From contig JAJHTX010000008.1 of NCBI GenBank assembly GCA_032164295.1, forward strand, positions 930,001-994,000: a DNA stretch of 64,000 nt, given 5' to 3'. Shown piece by piece: positions 44,620-56,194 of this stretch. Source of the stretch: Inonotus obliquus. Lineage: Eukaryota; Basidiomycota; Agaricomycetes; Hymenochaetales; Hymenochaetaceae. Each line of letters opens with the position of its first letter. Positions within the stretch are counted from its first letter, which is position 1. The notes under the pieces are model-generated. The model worked only from the letters and a program-made list of their open reading frames with translations, was not told where the DNA came from and searched no databases. Position numbers and translations under genes: made by a program.

Positions 44620-47600
44620 TCAAAATATACTTAGACACACACGGTATAGGATACTAACCGCATATACGCGAACCATTGAAAATTTTCCTGCGAACACCTT
44701 CCCTATTATATTGTTATGATTCGGGCACTCGAACCTCTCAAGGTTTTTCGATAACACGAAAACGAAGCGCCAATTCTCCTCCCCTGGGATTCCCTTCATT
44801 ACCTTAAGATTCTTCAGAAAATCCTCGAGCAATGCTTTGCTACCCTGTGTATAACCTCCAGTCATTTGCAGAAGGTAGAGATAGTTGCCGTGCATGAAGA
44901 ACGCATCGATACCAACTTGCTGGCTCTCGCGTTGATAGTAGGTGTTTGGTTCAACCTGAATGTCACCGGCATCGGTGCCATATGTCTTGCAGCTGTGAGG
45001 ACAAAAATCGATTCCAAACGTCTGAAGAACCGAACGAGCGTCGAGACTTTTCTTCAGATGAGGTGAAGACTCATCTGTTGCCATTTTTGCGTGATATGTG
45101 TATGTGCCGCCGGTAGATTCGACCATCTCCAAACCCTCAATCGTAATCCGACGTCGGAAGTTATTGTGAACAAAAGCCTCGAAGATCGAGCCAGTCATTC
45201 CACGAGCATCCTCATACACCGATAAAAGATCCCAATCATCCCATACTCGCAAAACCTCATCATCGTCATCGTCCAGCTGCCCGAGTCTAGCCGCAATACG
45301 ACTTGCAATATCCTTCGACTTGATCGACATCACATGCGCATCCGATACAGTGTTAACGTCCGGTCGTCGGATTAGGCAAATCATGTCTGATAGCGACTGA
45401 TATTCCATGCTTAATACCCTACACTGCGTGATGATGCTCCGCAACGTATCCGCCATACTTTCGATCCCGTTTATTGCGAGTTGACGATAGGAATCATAAG
45501 TCTCTACGTCCTTGTCCTTGTCCTCGAGACATATGCGCGCAATAGGTCCGTACTTCTCGAACCTCAAAGATGCCGCGGCGGCTTTATCGGGGGAGAGAAG
45601 CTTATGTGATCTATCCATCACTAATAGGGTTCCGCAGCGTAGCGTAAAGTACGGAAATGGGCCGTACGTATACGGAACGCTCTGTACTCGTATGAAGGAA
45701 TAGGACTTACTTTACGGATCTGTATTGCACGGTCCGTGTTCCGCATCAAGAAATCCAAATTTGGGCGTAAACGACCGCATACGGCCCATACGGCATACGG
45801 TCATGTGATAGTGATCAACTGCGCGATCTGCTCTGTCCATGACATGCCCCAGCTCCTTGTTCTCTCCCGCATGCTGCTATCTTCTCGTTGGCGTGTCCGC
45901 AAGGCTAGGGTCACTGTGAATGCTCTCAAAAGGTAAGTAGTAGCTTTTTTATTGAACAGAATGGACATTGTTTTACTGATATTATTCCACATTGAAGATC
46001 ATGTATCCATCACGTCGTGTTCGCAACATTATCTCTCTGGTCATCCTGATCGCACGTTGCAGACCCGGTGTTTGGTAGTAAGAGGTGTTGGAATATGTGG
46101 CTGGAAGGTGCGTAGTTACATCACACAGTCCACATGAAGTGGATGCTCATGGCATATTGCGTTGCAGAACATGAGTCTTGGAGAGACACAATGCACGTCG
46201 CATTGCAGAACATGAGCCACAGTCGAAAAGCGATGCACTTCGACACTATCTTAAGGAACTACCACCCGACTCACCTTCCTTTCTTCGAAAGGTCTTACTC
46301 CTGCACAACGCAAACTCTCAGACTACTTCACTCTTTTCAATACCTTGCCATTCTTTATGTGGGCTGCCCGTGAGTCTAATTGACCCTTCTGCTCGCTCTA
46401 ATTGATACTTATCTTAATAATTAGTCACTGAAGACTCAAGGTCATCACTTGAACATCGCTTTGCAGCTCGGTCTCCTTCAAGTACTTCAGCAAAGGACCA
46501 GAGCCATCGAAACATTGTAATCGCTAAGGGTGCAAATATGGATACTGTCCAAAACGATGATGCTCTATCCCCGTCCAAGAGCATGATATTTGCTTTCATG
46601 GCAGGTTATGGCAGTGAGGAGGATACTATTCCATTAGACGAACTCGACACTTACTTCAGTGTGAAACGCGAAAAGTCTTGGGATGCTGGAGAAACAATTC
46701 CATGGTGGTCCGCACGCCGTGCTCAGTTTCTGCACTTGTCAAAGTTTGCGTGTGAGATCCGTGCCATTCCAGGTGAGTCGAAAACTTTCTTCTTGACATA
46801 ATAATATGTGGAATATATAATTGATGATCTTTGCAGGCTCCTCAGTCGCCGTCGAACATGTATTCTCGGGAGGCAGAGATACTATTGCACTCCGTCGTGC
46901 CCGTCTGGGGTCAGAGACCATCACAACCCTTATGCTGGTGAAACAATGGCTACGTTCGAAAGACAGATCACACACTCCTTAAATTATCTCTCTTATTTCT
47001 TGTTATTATAGTGTGTACTTCCTTCTTGGTGTCGTATATACGGCGTATTGCCGTATACTCCCGGTGCGTTTCCGTAGCTCACCCCAAAATAAAAAATACG
47101 GAGCGTAAAGCACGGATCGTAATCCGTACTGTGTCTTGTCTTTACGCGCGTATCTGTATACGTACGCTGCGGAACCCTAATCACTAATGAGAGCACGATA
47201 CCAAAGTTCCAATTCCCATTCAGTACTTACGCAAGATCCATTTCTTCCCGTGTCCAAGGGTTCATTACTGCGACGTAGCGACTTTTCGTCTTGTCGAGGG
47301 TTTTCCACACTTTGAAGTCCGGAGGGCTAACATAGACCAGGTTGACTCCCCTAAGATGGTTGCCACTGATGTGATAGGGAATACGGTCTGAAGCCTCAGA
47401 CGAGTCAATTAAGCACCAAGGTGGTTCTGGGTAGTCGTTTGTAAGAAAAAAGGGACTTTCTGTAGGCACCATTTCTACACCCGATTTGGTGAAGAGGTAG
47501 TAGCAACCACCCATTAGCAGCATCGTCGGGCGTCCCTCCCCGAGGCGCCGTCGTAAGACGTACGAAATCCAAACAGTTTTTCCTGATGAGAACATAGTTG

Positions 47601-48115
47601 GTTAATATGTCAGATGGCAGTACGGCAGATGGCAGATACTACGCAGAAATATTAATGATATTCTTACCAATTCCCGGTTGTCCGGTGATGATGGCAGTTG
47701 GAGGCTTTGCTCTGTGATCCTGTAAGGTCTTCGCAAAGGAGGTTTCGACAAACTCGTACATCCGGATATATTCCGCTCGGACAAGAAATTCTATGTCGTC
47801 CAAAGGATCCTTCAGAAAAGCATTCCCGGGCCCGGGAAGAAGGTCTCCATCCTTAACATGAGACTCCGACTCTCTTCCGCTTGTTAAATGTGCAGGAAGG
47901 GCGACACCCCAAGACTTGGTCCACATCTTTACCATAATATGCTCTGTCGAGTATATATATTAGATTGGACCGTTCAGTCATGAAGTTGGAAACATCGTAT
48001 TCGTATTACCTGGATCGAGCACGTAATGGTGGAGACCAAAGTTGCGTCCCAGCCCTTTAACTTTAGAAGGGAAGTTTCCACTGGCATCTACCAGTTTAAT
48101 CAGGTCAGGGCTCAA
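44620..48115 (-). CDS. Crinkler-like protein with P-loop NTPase and REase-type C-domain (CRN1; hAT in an intron)
   Basis: Resolved exons: about 48115-48010 (LIKLVDASGNF...HHYVLDP), 47943-47668, 47582-47231 and 45610-44620. The Walker A motif GQPGIGKT is split by the intron 47583-47667. PPWCLIDSSE is a likely Walker B-type strand. The last exon holds SPDKAAAASLRFEKYGPIAR and a PD-(D/E)xK-like core, GIDAFFMHGNYLYLLQMTGG. This NTPase plus nuclease-like order is known for fungal CRN proteins, which can enter nuclei and cause cell death or act in conflict between strains. Intron 45611-47230 holds a whole hAT element; without it the intron would be 57 nt, and the flanking exons join in phase (DLA-SHK). 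The 5' exon and any ubiquitin-like N-domain could not be found; probably still expressible. Confidence 0.7.
45617..45624. repeat. hAT target-site duplication, left
   Basis: ATCACTAA, identical to 47180-47187 on the other side of the element. Confidence 0.93.
45625..47179 (+). mobile_element. hAT DNA transposon, internally deleted (1555 bp)
   Basis: Terminal inverted repeats are 17 bp and perfect: TAGGGTTCCGCAGCGTA at 45625-45641 and its reverse complement at 47163-47179. The 8-bp target duplication ATCACTAA lies at 45617-45624 and 47180-47187. Length of duplication, TIR type and encoded protein all indicate the hAT superfamily. Both ends carry many subterminal CCGTA/TACGG words, the usual transposase-binding arrangement. 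Only the C-terminal part of the transposase remains, so the copy is non-autonomous. Perfect TIRs and duplication suggest a fairly recent insertion. Confidence 0.93.
46426..46982 (+). pseudogene. hAT transposase, C-terminal remnant
   Basis: Two exons (about 46426-46772 and 46837-46982) joined in phase encode the hAT dimerisation region: LDELDTYFSVKRE, WWSARRAQFLHLSKFA, then SSVAVEHVFSGGRDTI, RRARLGSETITTLMLVKQWL. The catalytic DDE part and the BED zinc finger are absent, so it cannot catalyse transposition. Short frames upstream (46134-46405) may be decayed transposase. Confidence 0.85.
47180..47187. repeat. hAT target-site duplication, right
   Basis: ATCACTAA, identical to 45617-45624. Confidence 0.93.
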
Positions 48116-48628
48116 TTATTTCTCGATCCGATCCAATAATGAGACGGCAGTCAGAAATTTATATCGCAAGGAAGGTGCCAATGCCCAACAGTGCAGTAGT
48201 GCAGTAGTGCACTTACCGGTAGGAGCAGAAATACGATCGTCAATCGCGCGCGAGAGAGTACTAGTGTGGGAGACCTTCATACTCATCATGGTTGTTGTGT
48301 GAGTTGAACGAATGTGGAAGTGGAACTGTCTCAGCTCAGTCCTTCAGTCTTCAAGTCCTTCCGAGTCGCCAAGCGCATCAAATTGCCAATAACCAAAGCC
48401 AATAACAGCGCAAATGCAAATTTCCGACGGATCTTGCCGCTATGTTTTTCTTTTGTAGCGCCTTCAACTCTTCACTATTTTTTTTTCAAATTTCAAATGA
48501 GAGGATAAAGAGAAAGAGTTGCGACTTGCGACTTGCGAGAGAATACTCGAATACTCGAATACTTGAATACTAGGCTAGTAGGCTAGTAGGCTACTCGAAT
48601 ACCAGGATACTAGCATAATACACATGTC

Positions 48629-50794
48629 TTACAAAGTATTATAACCATAATCATAACCATTTGCCGTACCGTTCGTACCATTCACAGTCGCAAGTCCAAG
48701 TCCAAGTCCCTCAAGCACCCATCCCACCAATACCGAAGACTTTGACTTCAAACTCTCCAAACTCTCCAAATCCTCCAACTCCACCTTCGAATTCAACCCT
48801 AATCCTAAATGCCAGTGACACACCTTCACGAGCCGTCTAGCCTGCTCATACGTAAGACGCCCAGCTCTCTCTATAACCTTTTGTCCGATGTATTCGGACT
48901 TGAATCCTGGGATGAAGTAGTCTGGGTCCATTGGGTGCGTGTGCACATTCGAGGTACCATCCGCTGCGTCCGCGCCTGAGTCTTCCGAGTCTTCCGAGTT
49001 GGAATTGGAATTGGAGTCACCAGGCTGAACGTTCAACACTACCAATTCATGCACAGCCGGCATCTCAAACGCAGATACCGAAATACGTTCCAACGACTTT
49101 ACAAGTTCCTCTTTCTTCGTCTCATTCACATTACCATATGCGTATGCGTACGAAAGCTTATCCAACGCATCGTTGATAAGAGATTCGTATTGTTTAGGGT
49201 TGAGGAGTATGTTGTAGATGTCGCGCGGGACGTTACCGTATTGGGTGATGGTGGAGTTGAGTAGTTTTTGTATGGCAATTTCAATTTCAACTTCCGTATC
49301 CGCGTTCTCGTTCTCGTTCTCGTTTTCGAAGATGCATTGGGATTGGTCCTGCTCCCGCATGAGGACCCGAATTTTCTCGATAACGTCTATGTGAGAGAGA
49401 GTAGGATCCGGACTCCGTATTATCTCAAGGATTCTATCGTATCTGTGATCAAGCTTAAACCTAGAAGAAAGGTAAAAACAAGCTCAGACTAATCGGGAGG
49501 ACGACTACGACTACGAAGAAGAATAAGAATAAAGACACTCACCCTTTTATTATATCATCCCTACTCCACAACGGCATACCCAAAATAATACCATATCGAC
49601 GTTTGAACCACGCATTGTATCGCATATAATCAGGGTCGGGCGAAGACGCTTGAATGGGGAAGATCCTCATGTCGTCCGATGTAAGGAATACCGGTGGAGG
49701 CTTACAAGTACCAATTACGTCGTTGTCAATCAGACACCATATAGGGTCTTTGGAAGTGGCTGTCGAAGGAAACCCAATGCCCACAGGAGCGTTTCGGGAT
49801 ATAACGTAGACGTGATCACGATAAAAGAGATGTGTCTCTTCACGCGTGTATAGAATGACGTTTTTCTTCAATGTGAGGAGATAGATGAGCATGAACCATA
49901 GCCAGGTGGTTTTACCTAGTTGGAGTGACGAGTTCGACATAGTAAGCAACGAACGTCGAATATGACACATAAGAAGATACGAACCAGTTCCAGGTTGTCC
50001 CGTTAGAAGGATACTCTGAGTCAACCTAATTCGTTGTAGTCGAATAATTCGATCACTGAGGCGATGATAATAGTCCAAAACGAGTATTCGACCTTTACTT
50101 TGACCAAGTTCCTTTAGACGATATTCCGCCTCGTATTCTCCACGGTCGTCAAACGCGAGTGGTAAGACTTTTTGGTGTTTAGGGAAATCTCTGCCTCGCC
50201 AGTAGTTGAGGAAATCACTCCAATTGCATCTCGTCTCTAGTTCCCAACCATCAATCGAGAAGTTCCAGACGTACTCGTCTACCTCCCCAAGGGCAAAAGA
50301 CAAAAGACAAAAGAATCAAAGCAGTTCAGGTAACAAGTAACGAGTCACTCACCACGCCTCTTTACTTCAATTACCAAATGGATCCGATCCCTACTCAACT
50401 CAACATCCGTTCTGAAAGTGCTCTGAATCGAAGCTTGACCCGTACAATCAAGCTTTTCCCGATTTGCACACTTGACGCGTTCGAACAGACGTTCTTCTGT
50501 CTCTTCTCCATCTAATATCAGGGTATCCGGCTTCTCCGTGTGTGGTTAGTATACCATTAGTTAGGAATAGTAGTGACAGACCTTTTGCAATTCAAGCTGC
50601 GTCTCATGAATACTGGATCCAAAGACACTCCTGTGAATCTGGTTGCGAATCGAAGAGAGAGAAGTAAAAACTGGACGTATAAGACCAAAGTGTTGGAGGC
50701 TTTGGTCGAGGATATGATCATTATAAAGAATGAAGTAATTTATCACTAAACACATGGTGGCTGGTAGAGAAGAGATTGTTTCAGAGCATAGCAC
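48629..50794 (-). pseudogene. Crinkler-like protein lacking the REase domain (CRN2)
   Basis: Pieces in order: about 50794-50582, 50533-50353 (ends LVIEVKRR), 50282-49985 (VDEYVWNFSIDGW to TGQPGTG), 49915-49543 (KTTWLWFMLIYLL, WCLID, MPLWSRDD) and 49460-48629. The Walker A GQPGTGKT spans the intron 49916-49984. The last exon carries YGNVPRDIYNILLNPKQYES and YEQARRLVKVCHWH, then stops where CRN3 continues into its nuclease-like domain. An Asn/Glu repeat (ENENENEN) and a Ser/Asn-rich tract are inserted. The intron between 50353 and 50282 does not keep the frame with the available acceptor. Missing C-domain plus doubtful frame suggest a decaying copy, though a truncated product is possible. Confidence 0.6.
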
Positions 50795-51193
50795 GTGAAT
50801 TTTGCGTGACCTTTGTAGTAGTTCCAGATTTGGTTAGATGATGGTACCTCACCGAGCTGCTGTTGTATTGTGAAGTGTTGCGTGCCGGATAAGGGAAGGA
50901 TTGACGTACGGGAAGGTTATCGTGTCCCCGCCGGCTTGATTGAAGCAAAGTGCGATCCACAACAACTGGGTAGCGAGCTGTGGAGGATTCCGTACTTGTT
51001 GGAACATGCAAGGCAGGAAAAGATGGTCATGTTTATATTTATTGTGATTTGGAGAGATACATAGACTCGGACCGAGGATACTATCGGACATGAAATCCTT
51101 ATGCACTAACCTCCACTCACGCAACACATCCTTTTTACTGGTTAGCGATCATAATATGCCAAGGGATCGTGAGGTACATAAAAACTAGCTGGT

Positions 51194-51651
51194 TTAGAAT
51201 GTACTCTCCTCAATAAAATTGACGAGGCCGGAAAGAGCTTTGTCCTCCTCGGGATCGCCCCACACAGTTTTGGCCTCGCGTCCTTCATACTCAGCTGTGG
51301 TTCCTTACTGTGAGCATGTGGCATGCTCCTTGCATAAGAAGGATTAGGACTTACCAATCGCCGCCCATTGTGACCCTTCAAGACGAACTACAAACTTTAC
51401 AACCTTTCTAAAAAGGTGTTTCTTTTCTTGTGCTGCTCAGACACAAAATGCGGAAGGGTGGTATGCAAGTCAATATTGTAAGGATCGGGAATGAGTAGAT
51501 GAAGATGAAAGGAGAACATACCGTCAAAGAACTTCTGAACATATGGCGGGAGGTTCTTGTCGCCTGGCTGGTAATGCTTTTCGAGTTTCTTGTCGTGCTT
51601 TTTCTCGGCGGATTGCACCGCTTTTTGTATGGCTTTGAGGAACTCGGGCAT
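51194..51651 (-). CDS. Small conserved-looking protein, 83 aa, function unknown
   Basis: Exons 51651-51522, 51375-51355 (21 nt) and 51294-51194 join in phase to an 83-residue protein without a signal peptide. The start MPEFLKAIQKAVQSAEKKHD is an amphipathic, basic helix; NLPPYVQKFFDG follows, then SQWAAIG from the 21-nt exon, then an acidic end with REAKTVWGDPEEDKALSG. I do not recognise the family. Support comes from three clean GT-AG introns, balanced amino-acid composition and a stop that follows a sensible C-terminus. It sits between two CRN copies on the same strand as both. It could be a basidiomycete-specific cytosolic protein. Confidence 0.6.
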
Positions 51652-52204
51652 TATTGCTATTGCGCGTGCTTCGGGAAGCCGAGTGACTCTGTGTCAGTGA
51701 ATAAGAATTCTCGGTCGTTCGTCAAGACGAGCAGCTATTTATCATCTCAGAGACAGAAGCAAACTGGGGTCCCCTCAGAATGCATACATACATGCAAACA
51801 TATGACTTGTACTAGGGTAGCAAAGTGCTCTCGTTACGGTTAGCATCATGCATCAGTAGAATGGACGCCACACTAGAATGCATCTACGTCCTTCACATCG
51901 AGCTTGAGCGAACAAGATCAAGAAAAGATAAAATTCTGCCATCCAACGAGGGTGCGACATATACGACTGGGCTTGACGCCGCCAGAATACCTTGAATCAC
52001 CGTTTTGCTTTTCCCTGAGACAGCGTTTGTCATCCTGCCGACCTCGTACTCCGATTTTGGGCTCGAACAAACCACGCCATTAACAATTACACAGAAGCAG
52101 CGTACAGAGAGTAGTGAGCCATCAAATAGTCATCATGATGCATAGGAAGAAACGGGTGTACCCTGTCCGTAATAATGAGTGAAGTCGCCACGGAAAGTTT
52201 CAGA

Positions 52205-54420
52205 TCAGCAGTTTTCACATACCGAGTCATCAATGAACTGGCAGAAAACGTCTCCATCAACATCCCTTCGTCCAGTTTTAGACATATCCCAAAAGTGACT
52301 TGAAGCATTTCTCGACGCAGGACAAACGAGGACGTAGCACACTTTCACCGCCAATGGTTTGCGATGGATCGTTCGGGCGGTAGCTCGTGCGGTAGTTCGT
52401 TTAGCAGTTCGTCGTTTTCTCTTCCTCGACGGCCCCGGTTCTTCTACTTCGCTTGCACTATCATCTATTCCGACCACTTTCTTGACATTACTGTGTTCCG
52501 CGAAGGCTTTCGCTCTCGACTTGGCAACTTCGACAATCGACCGAATCATCGGATATCCAGTTGCGGAACCACTATGCCTCTCGGAAATGGTCGTCTGGAA
52601 AATCCAGACAACTGGCTGCACGGTATTTTTCTGGCCATTTTCTCTGAGTTCCACGAAAAAAGAGTCGAACAAAGGATTGTTGATCTTATTTGGCACACAG
52701 AAGCACTGCTCAAGCGGAGTAGCAAAACCTGCCGCTGGTGGCCACCTAAATGTCGTGCCAGAAAAATCGACCCTGGTATATACCCTCGCACTGATGGCAT
52801 CGGCCAGGCAGGAATTTCCAGTGAAGGTTCCTGTTAGCGTCGCAAAGTGGAGTTCCCTGTTCTCTGGCTGCGATTCCGACATGTCCATAGGGATGAGAAG
52901 ACCAGAAAGACAGATGTCTGTTGCCAGGCCGCACAAGGCACCATGGGCGAGTCCCTCAAAGATCCACCCCACCAGCGCAGAAGACTTAGGATGCCATTGA
53001 TATACTTTAAATAAACGTTTGGCTTGTTCATACGTAAGGTGCCCAAGTTTCTCTACCATTTTACAGCCGAGGTACTCAGACCTAAATCCTGGCACGAAAC
53101 GATCGGGGTCCATTGGGTTCTCACCGGGTTCGACGCTTAACAGTACGAGCTTGTGCATAGGTGGTGTGTCAGGCGTGATCGTACGGGATGAGGAAATATG
53201 CTCCAGAGACACCACAAGCTCCTCATAAGAAAGCTTATCCAGTGCGCCTTGGATTAGTGACTCGTGCATCTTGAGGTTAATGACCGCTTTATAAACATCG
53301 CGGGGCACGTTTCCGTACCGTTCGATAGCGTCGTGGATCATTCTACGTAAAGCAACTTTCGTATCCTTGATAGATTGTTCCCGCATGAGAACCTGGATCT
53401 GCTCGATAACGCGAGGAGCGTCAGGATCTGTAGTCTGTGGATTACTAAGGAGCGTATCGTATTGTTTATGGAGCTCAAAACTAGATGAGAGTAAGTCTAT
53501 GGCAACGGCTAATTGGGAGGACGAAGACTTCACCCCTTTACAATGTCATCACTAGTCCACAACGGCATACCCAAAATAATACCCATTCGCTGCTTGAACC
53601 ACGCCTTGTATCGTTCAGGGCTAGGCGAAGAGGCTTGGATGGGGAAGATTACCAAGTCGTCCTTCGTTGTAAGGTATGCCGGTATAGGTTTGCTAGGATC
53701 GTCGCTATCAATCAGGATCCATATAGGCTCATTGGAAGTGGCGGTCGGACTCGGATACACGATGCGACCGACTTGAGGAACAACAGCGTAAACATGGTCA
53801 CGATAAAAGAGATGTGTTTCATCACGAGTGTATAGAGCGACATCCTTCTTCCGCGTGAGGAGATAAATGAGCATGAACCACAACCAGGTAGTTTTACCTA
53901 GATGGACATAAGCAACGAGTGACACGCAGGAAGGAGATACGAACCAGTTCCAGGTTGCCCCGTAAGGAGGATACTCTCTGTTAATGCATCCTTCTGAACT
54001 TTGATAATTCGGGCACTGAGGCGATGATAATAGTCTAAGACGAGGATTCGACCTAGACTCTGGCCAAGCTCTTTAAGACGATACTCCAAATTCTTATTGC
54101 CATCGTCGTGAAAAGCGAGTGGCAAAACTTTTTGGCTTTCAGATAATTCCTTCCCCCGCCAGTATTCGAGGAAATCACTCTAATTGCCTTTCGTCTCTAG
54201 TTTCCAACCATCCTGGGCAAAGTTCCAGCCGTACTCGTCCACATCCACTGAGGCATAACGATCTATTAGCTTAGTTCAAGCAATATCGAACGAGCTGCTC
54301 ACCCTGCCCCTTTACTTCGACTACCAAATGGATCAAATTTTTGCTCACTATAACCGTTCTTGCGAACCTCAGAGAGAGGGGTTCCACTCTCTGCTTGTAT
54401 AACACCAAGTTATTAAAAGC
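52205..54420 (-). pseudogene. Crinkler-like protein with nuclease-like domain and NLS, nonsense-mutated (CRN3)
   Basis: Exons from 5': about 54420-54303 (ends HLVVEVKG), 54247-53945 (to TGQPGTG), 53897-53534 (KTTWLWFMLIYLL...IVK) and 53480-52205. It is the closest relative of CRN2. In the second exon a TAG at 54180-54182 stands where CRN2 has TGG (NWSDFL), so the frame is cut early. The last exon is intact: YGNVPRDVYKAVINLKMHES, TYEQAKRLFKVYQWHP, a PD-(D/E)xK-like PLFDSFFVELRENG...WIFQTT, then a strongly basic SRKRKRRTAKR segment that should act as a nuclear signal. 5' exons present in CRN2 are missing beyond about 54420, where a dispersed repeat begins. A long ORF from 53533 exists only because intron 53481-53533 is open. 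Confidence 0.68.
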
Positions 54421-54450
54421 GTCATACTCCCATGGCCCGGCAAGGAACGG

Positions 54451-54530
54451 CTAGTGCCACGGCCTATTCCGTGATGTTCCCACGGTCCCTTTAAGGCTAA
54501 GATCGACACGCGGATAGCTCACTACTTACT
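54451..54530. repeat. Dispersed repeat, copy 2
   Basis: Related to 28962-29055 (see that entry). It lies exactly where the 5' part of CRN3 is lost, so it may mark the breakpoint of the truncation. Confidence 0.55.
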
Positions 54531-54839
54531 TAGGGAACGTCCTCCTTCGCTAAGTTCACATGTCGAATAGGTGACAAAATTGGATTGGAAAATATTGTCA
54601 AAGCAAGCGAAGTGTCAATGTGATGGCGTGCCGGATAAGGCAAAGGATAGACGTGCGGGAAGGTATTCGTGTCCCCGCTCCCGCCGAGCAAAGTGCGATC
54701 CACAACTGGGTAGCGAGCTGTGGATGATGTGACAGAGTGTGCCAGTGTCACTCAAGCACAACATACTGGTACAAAAGTCGAACCTCCTCCAGTCTACTCC
54801 CTAGTTCATCGCCCTCACGTTCTTTACTTTCCTCTTAAT

Positions 54840-55882
54840 ATGAAGTTCACTCTTCTGCCACTCCTTGCCACAGCTCTCCTCCTTCAACATGCCACTCCAG
54901 CAAACGCAGCGGCCTTGTGTATCCCTGGTATTTACTGTCCCCAACATGACCCTTCTCCTGTCCCTGTTCCACAGTGTACTTGTTCGGAGGGGAGTGCGTC
55001 GAGTGCCACTCATTCGATTTCTTCTACTCCCATTTCCATTCCAAAGCCGTCTTCCAGTACGACTGCTTGGACGCCACCGTCGCCGAGTAGTGTAGTTCCG
55101 AAGCCTACTACGACTTGGTCACCGCCGACGCCGACTGTAGTCTCAAAGTCTACCACAACTTGGTCACCACCAACCAGTACCGTTATTCCCAAGCCTTCGA
55201 CAACTTGGAGTCCACCAACGAACCCCGAGCCGTCAACGTCTGTGGTCGAACAGCCCAGCACAACGACTCACGTTGTCCCGACAAAGCCTACTGTATCAGT
55301 GTCTTCCACTCCAGGTGCCTCGAAGCCTGTGGACTCTTCGCCTGTCGGCGGTCCTACAGTCACGACTACAATTACAGTTACAGGTATGTTAAAGCGTTTG
55401 TAAATATGTATGCGCATATACTTACATTGATTGCACTAGGCACACCTCAGCCCACTGGTTCGACTTGCAGCACTGGTCCAGTTCAATGCTGTAATAGCGT
55501 CACGTCGTCGGATTCTCATGAGGCCTCGTCAATGCTGGGCCTCCTTGGTATCGTTCTCCAAGGCTTGAATGTTCCGGTTGGAATGAACTGCGCCCCCATC
55601 AATGTATGTATGGTTTGGGACGTATGTTATTCTATAATCTGACTTTCTATCACAGGTCCTTGGTCTTGGTTCTGCTGGTTCTTGGTCAGTAAAGTCAATC
55701 TTTTTGTTGAGAGTAACTAACGATTTGTTTCTCTTACCAAATAGCAATGCGCAGACAGTTTGGTTCGTCTTTGTCTATCTCTTGCTTTCGTCGCATTTAA
55801 CTCCTTCCTTTACAGCTGTGAGAACAACAACTTCAACGGGCTCATCAACATCGGATGCTCGCCGATTAACATCGTCCTTTGA
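54840..55882 (+). CDS. Class I hydrophobin H2 with Ser/Thr/Pro-rich stalk
   Basis: Secreted surface-active protein, 273 aa, from exons 54840-55383, 55440-55603, 55656-55684, 55745-55762 (18 nt) and 55816-55882, all in phase. Signal peptide MKFTLLPLLATALLLQHATP. After it a CIPGIYCPQ segment with extra Cys, then about 120 residues rich in Ser, Thr and Pro with four TTWSPPT-like repeats, likely O-glycosylated. The C-terminal hydrophobin domain has all eight Cys: CSTGPVQCCNSV, MNCAPIN, GSCNAQTVCCENNNFNGLIN, IGCSPINIVL. Typical class I members are 100-120 aa, so the stalk is unusual; it could serve as a spacer that ties the hydrophobin layer to the cell wall. H1 (21.9 kb) is a plain member with a similar C-terminus. 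Confidence 0.88.
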
Positions 55883-56194
55883 TGGACAAAAGTTTGGACG
55901 TATATGCTTTACGGTCTTTTCGGAAGGACGTACATTTTTCATTCTTGCATTCTGGGAACTTTTATCATGACCGCGCGATTTATTCTCTTGACCTTGTCTG
56001 TGTTTTGTTCTTTCGAACTTCGAGTCGTTCCTTTATAAGCCGTAGTACTGTCACAGATACATGATTATCTTTCTCATCACCTCGTCTGGAAGGAGATCTC
56101 GTTCGCTTTGCAAGAGAAGGGAAGAAGTGATAGTGATACATTAGAAAAAATGCCGATGGTATACAGTACATCAAAGAGGAGAAAACGTTACTAT

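Noticed and set aside
53481..53533. ORF extension MKSSSSQLAVAIDLLSS as the N-terminus of CRN3's last exon
   Set aside because: CRN2 has an intron at the same point, and splicing GTGAAG...CTAG joins KG-FELHKQYD in phase with the CRN2 order.
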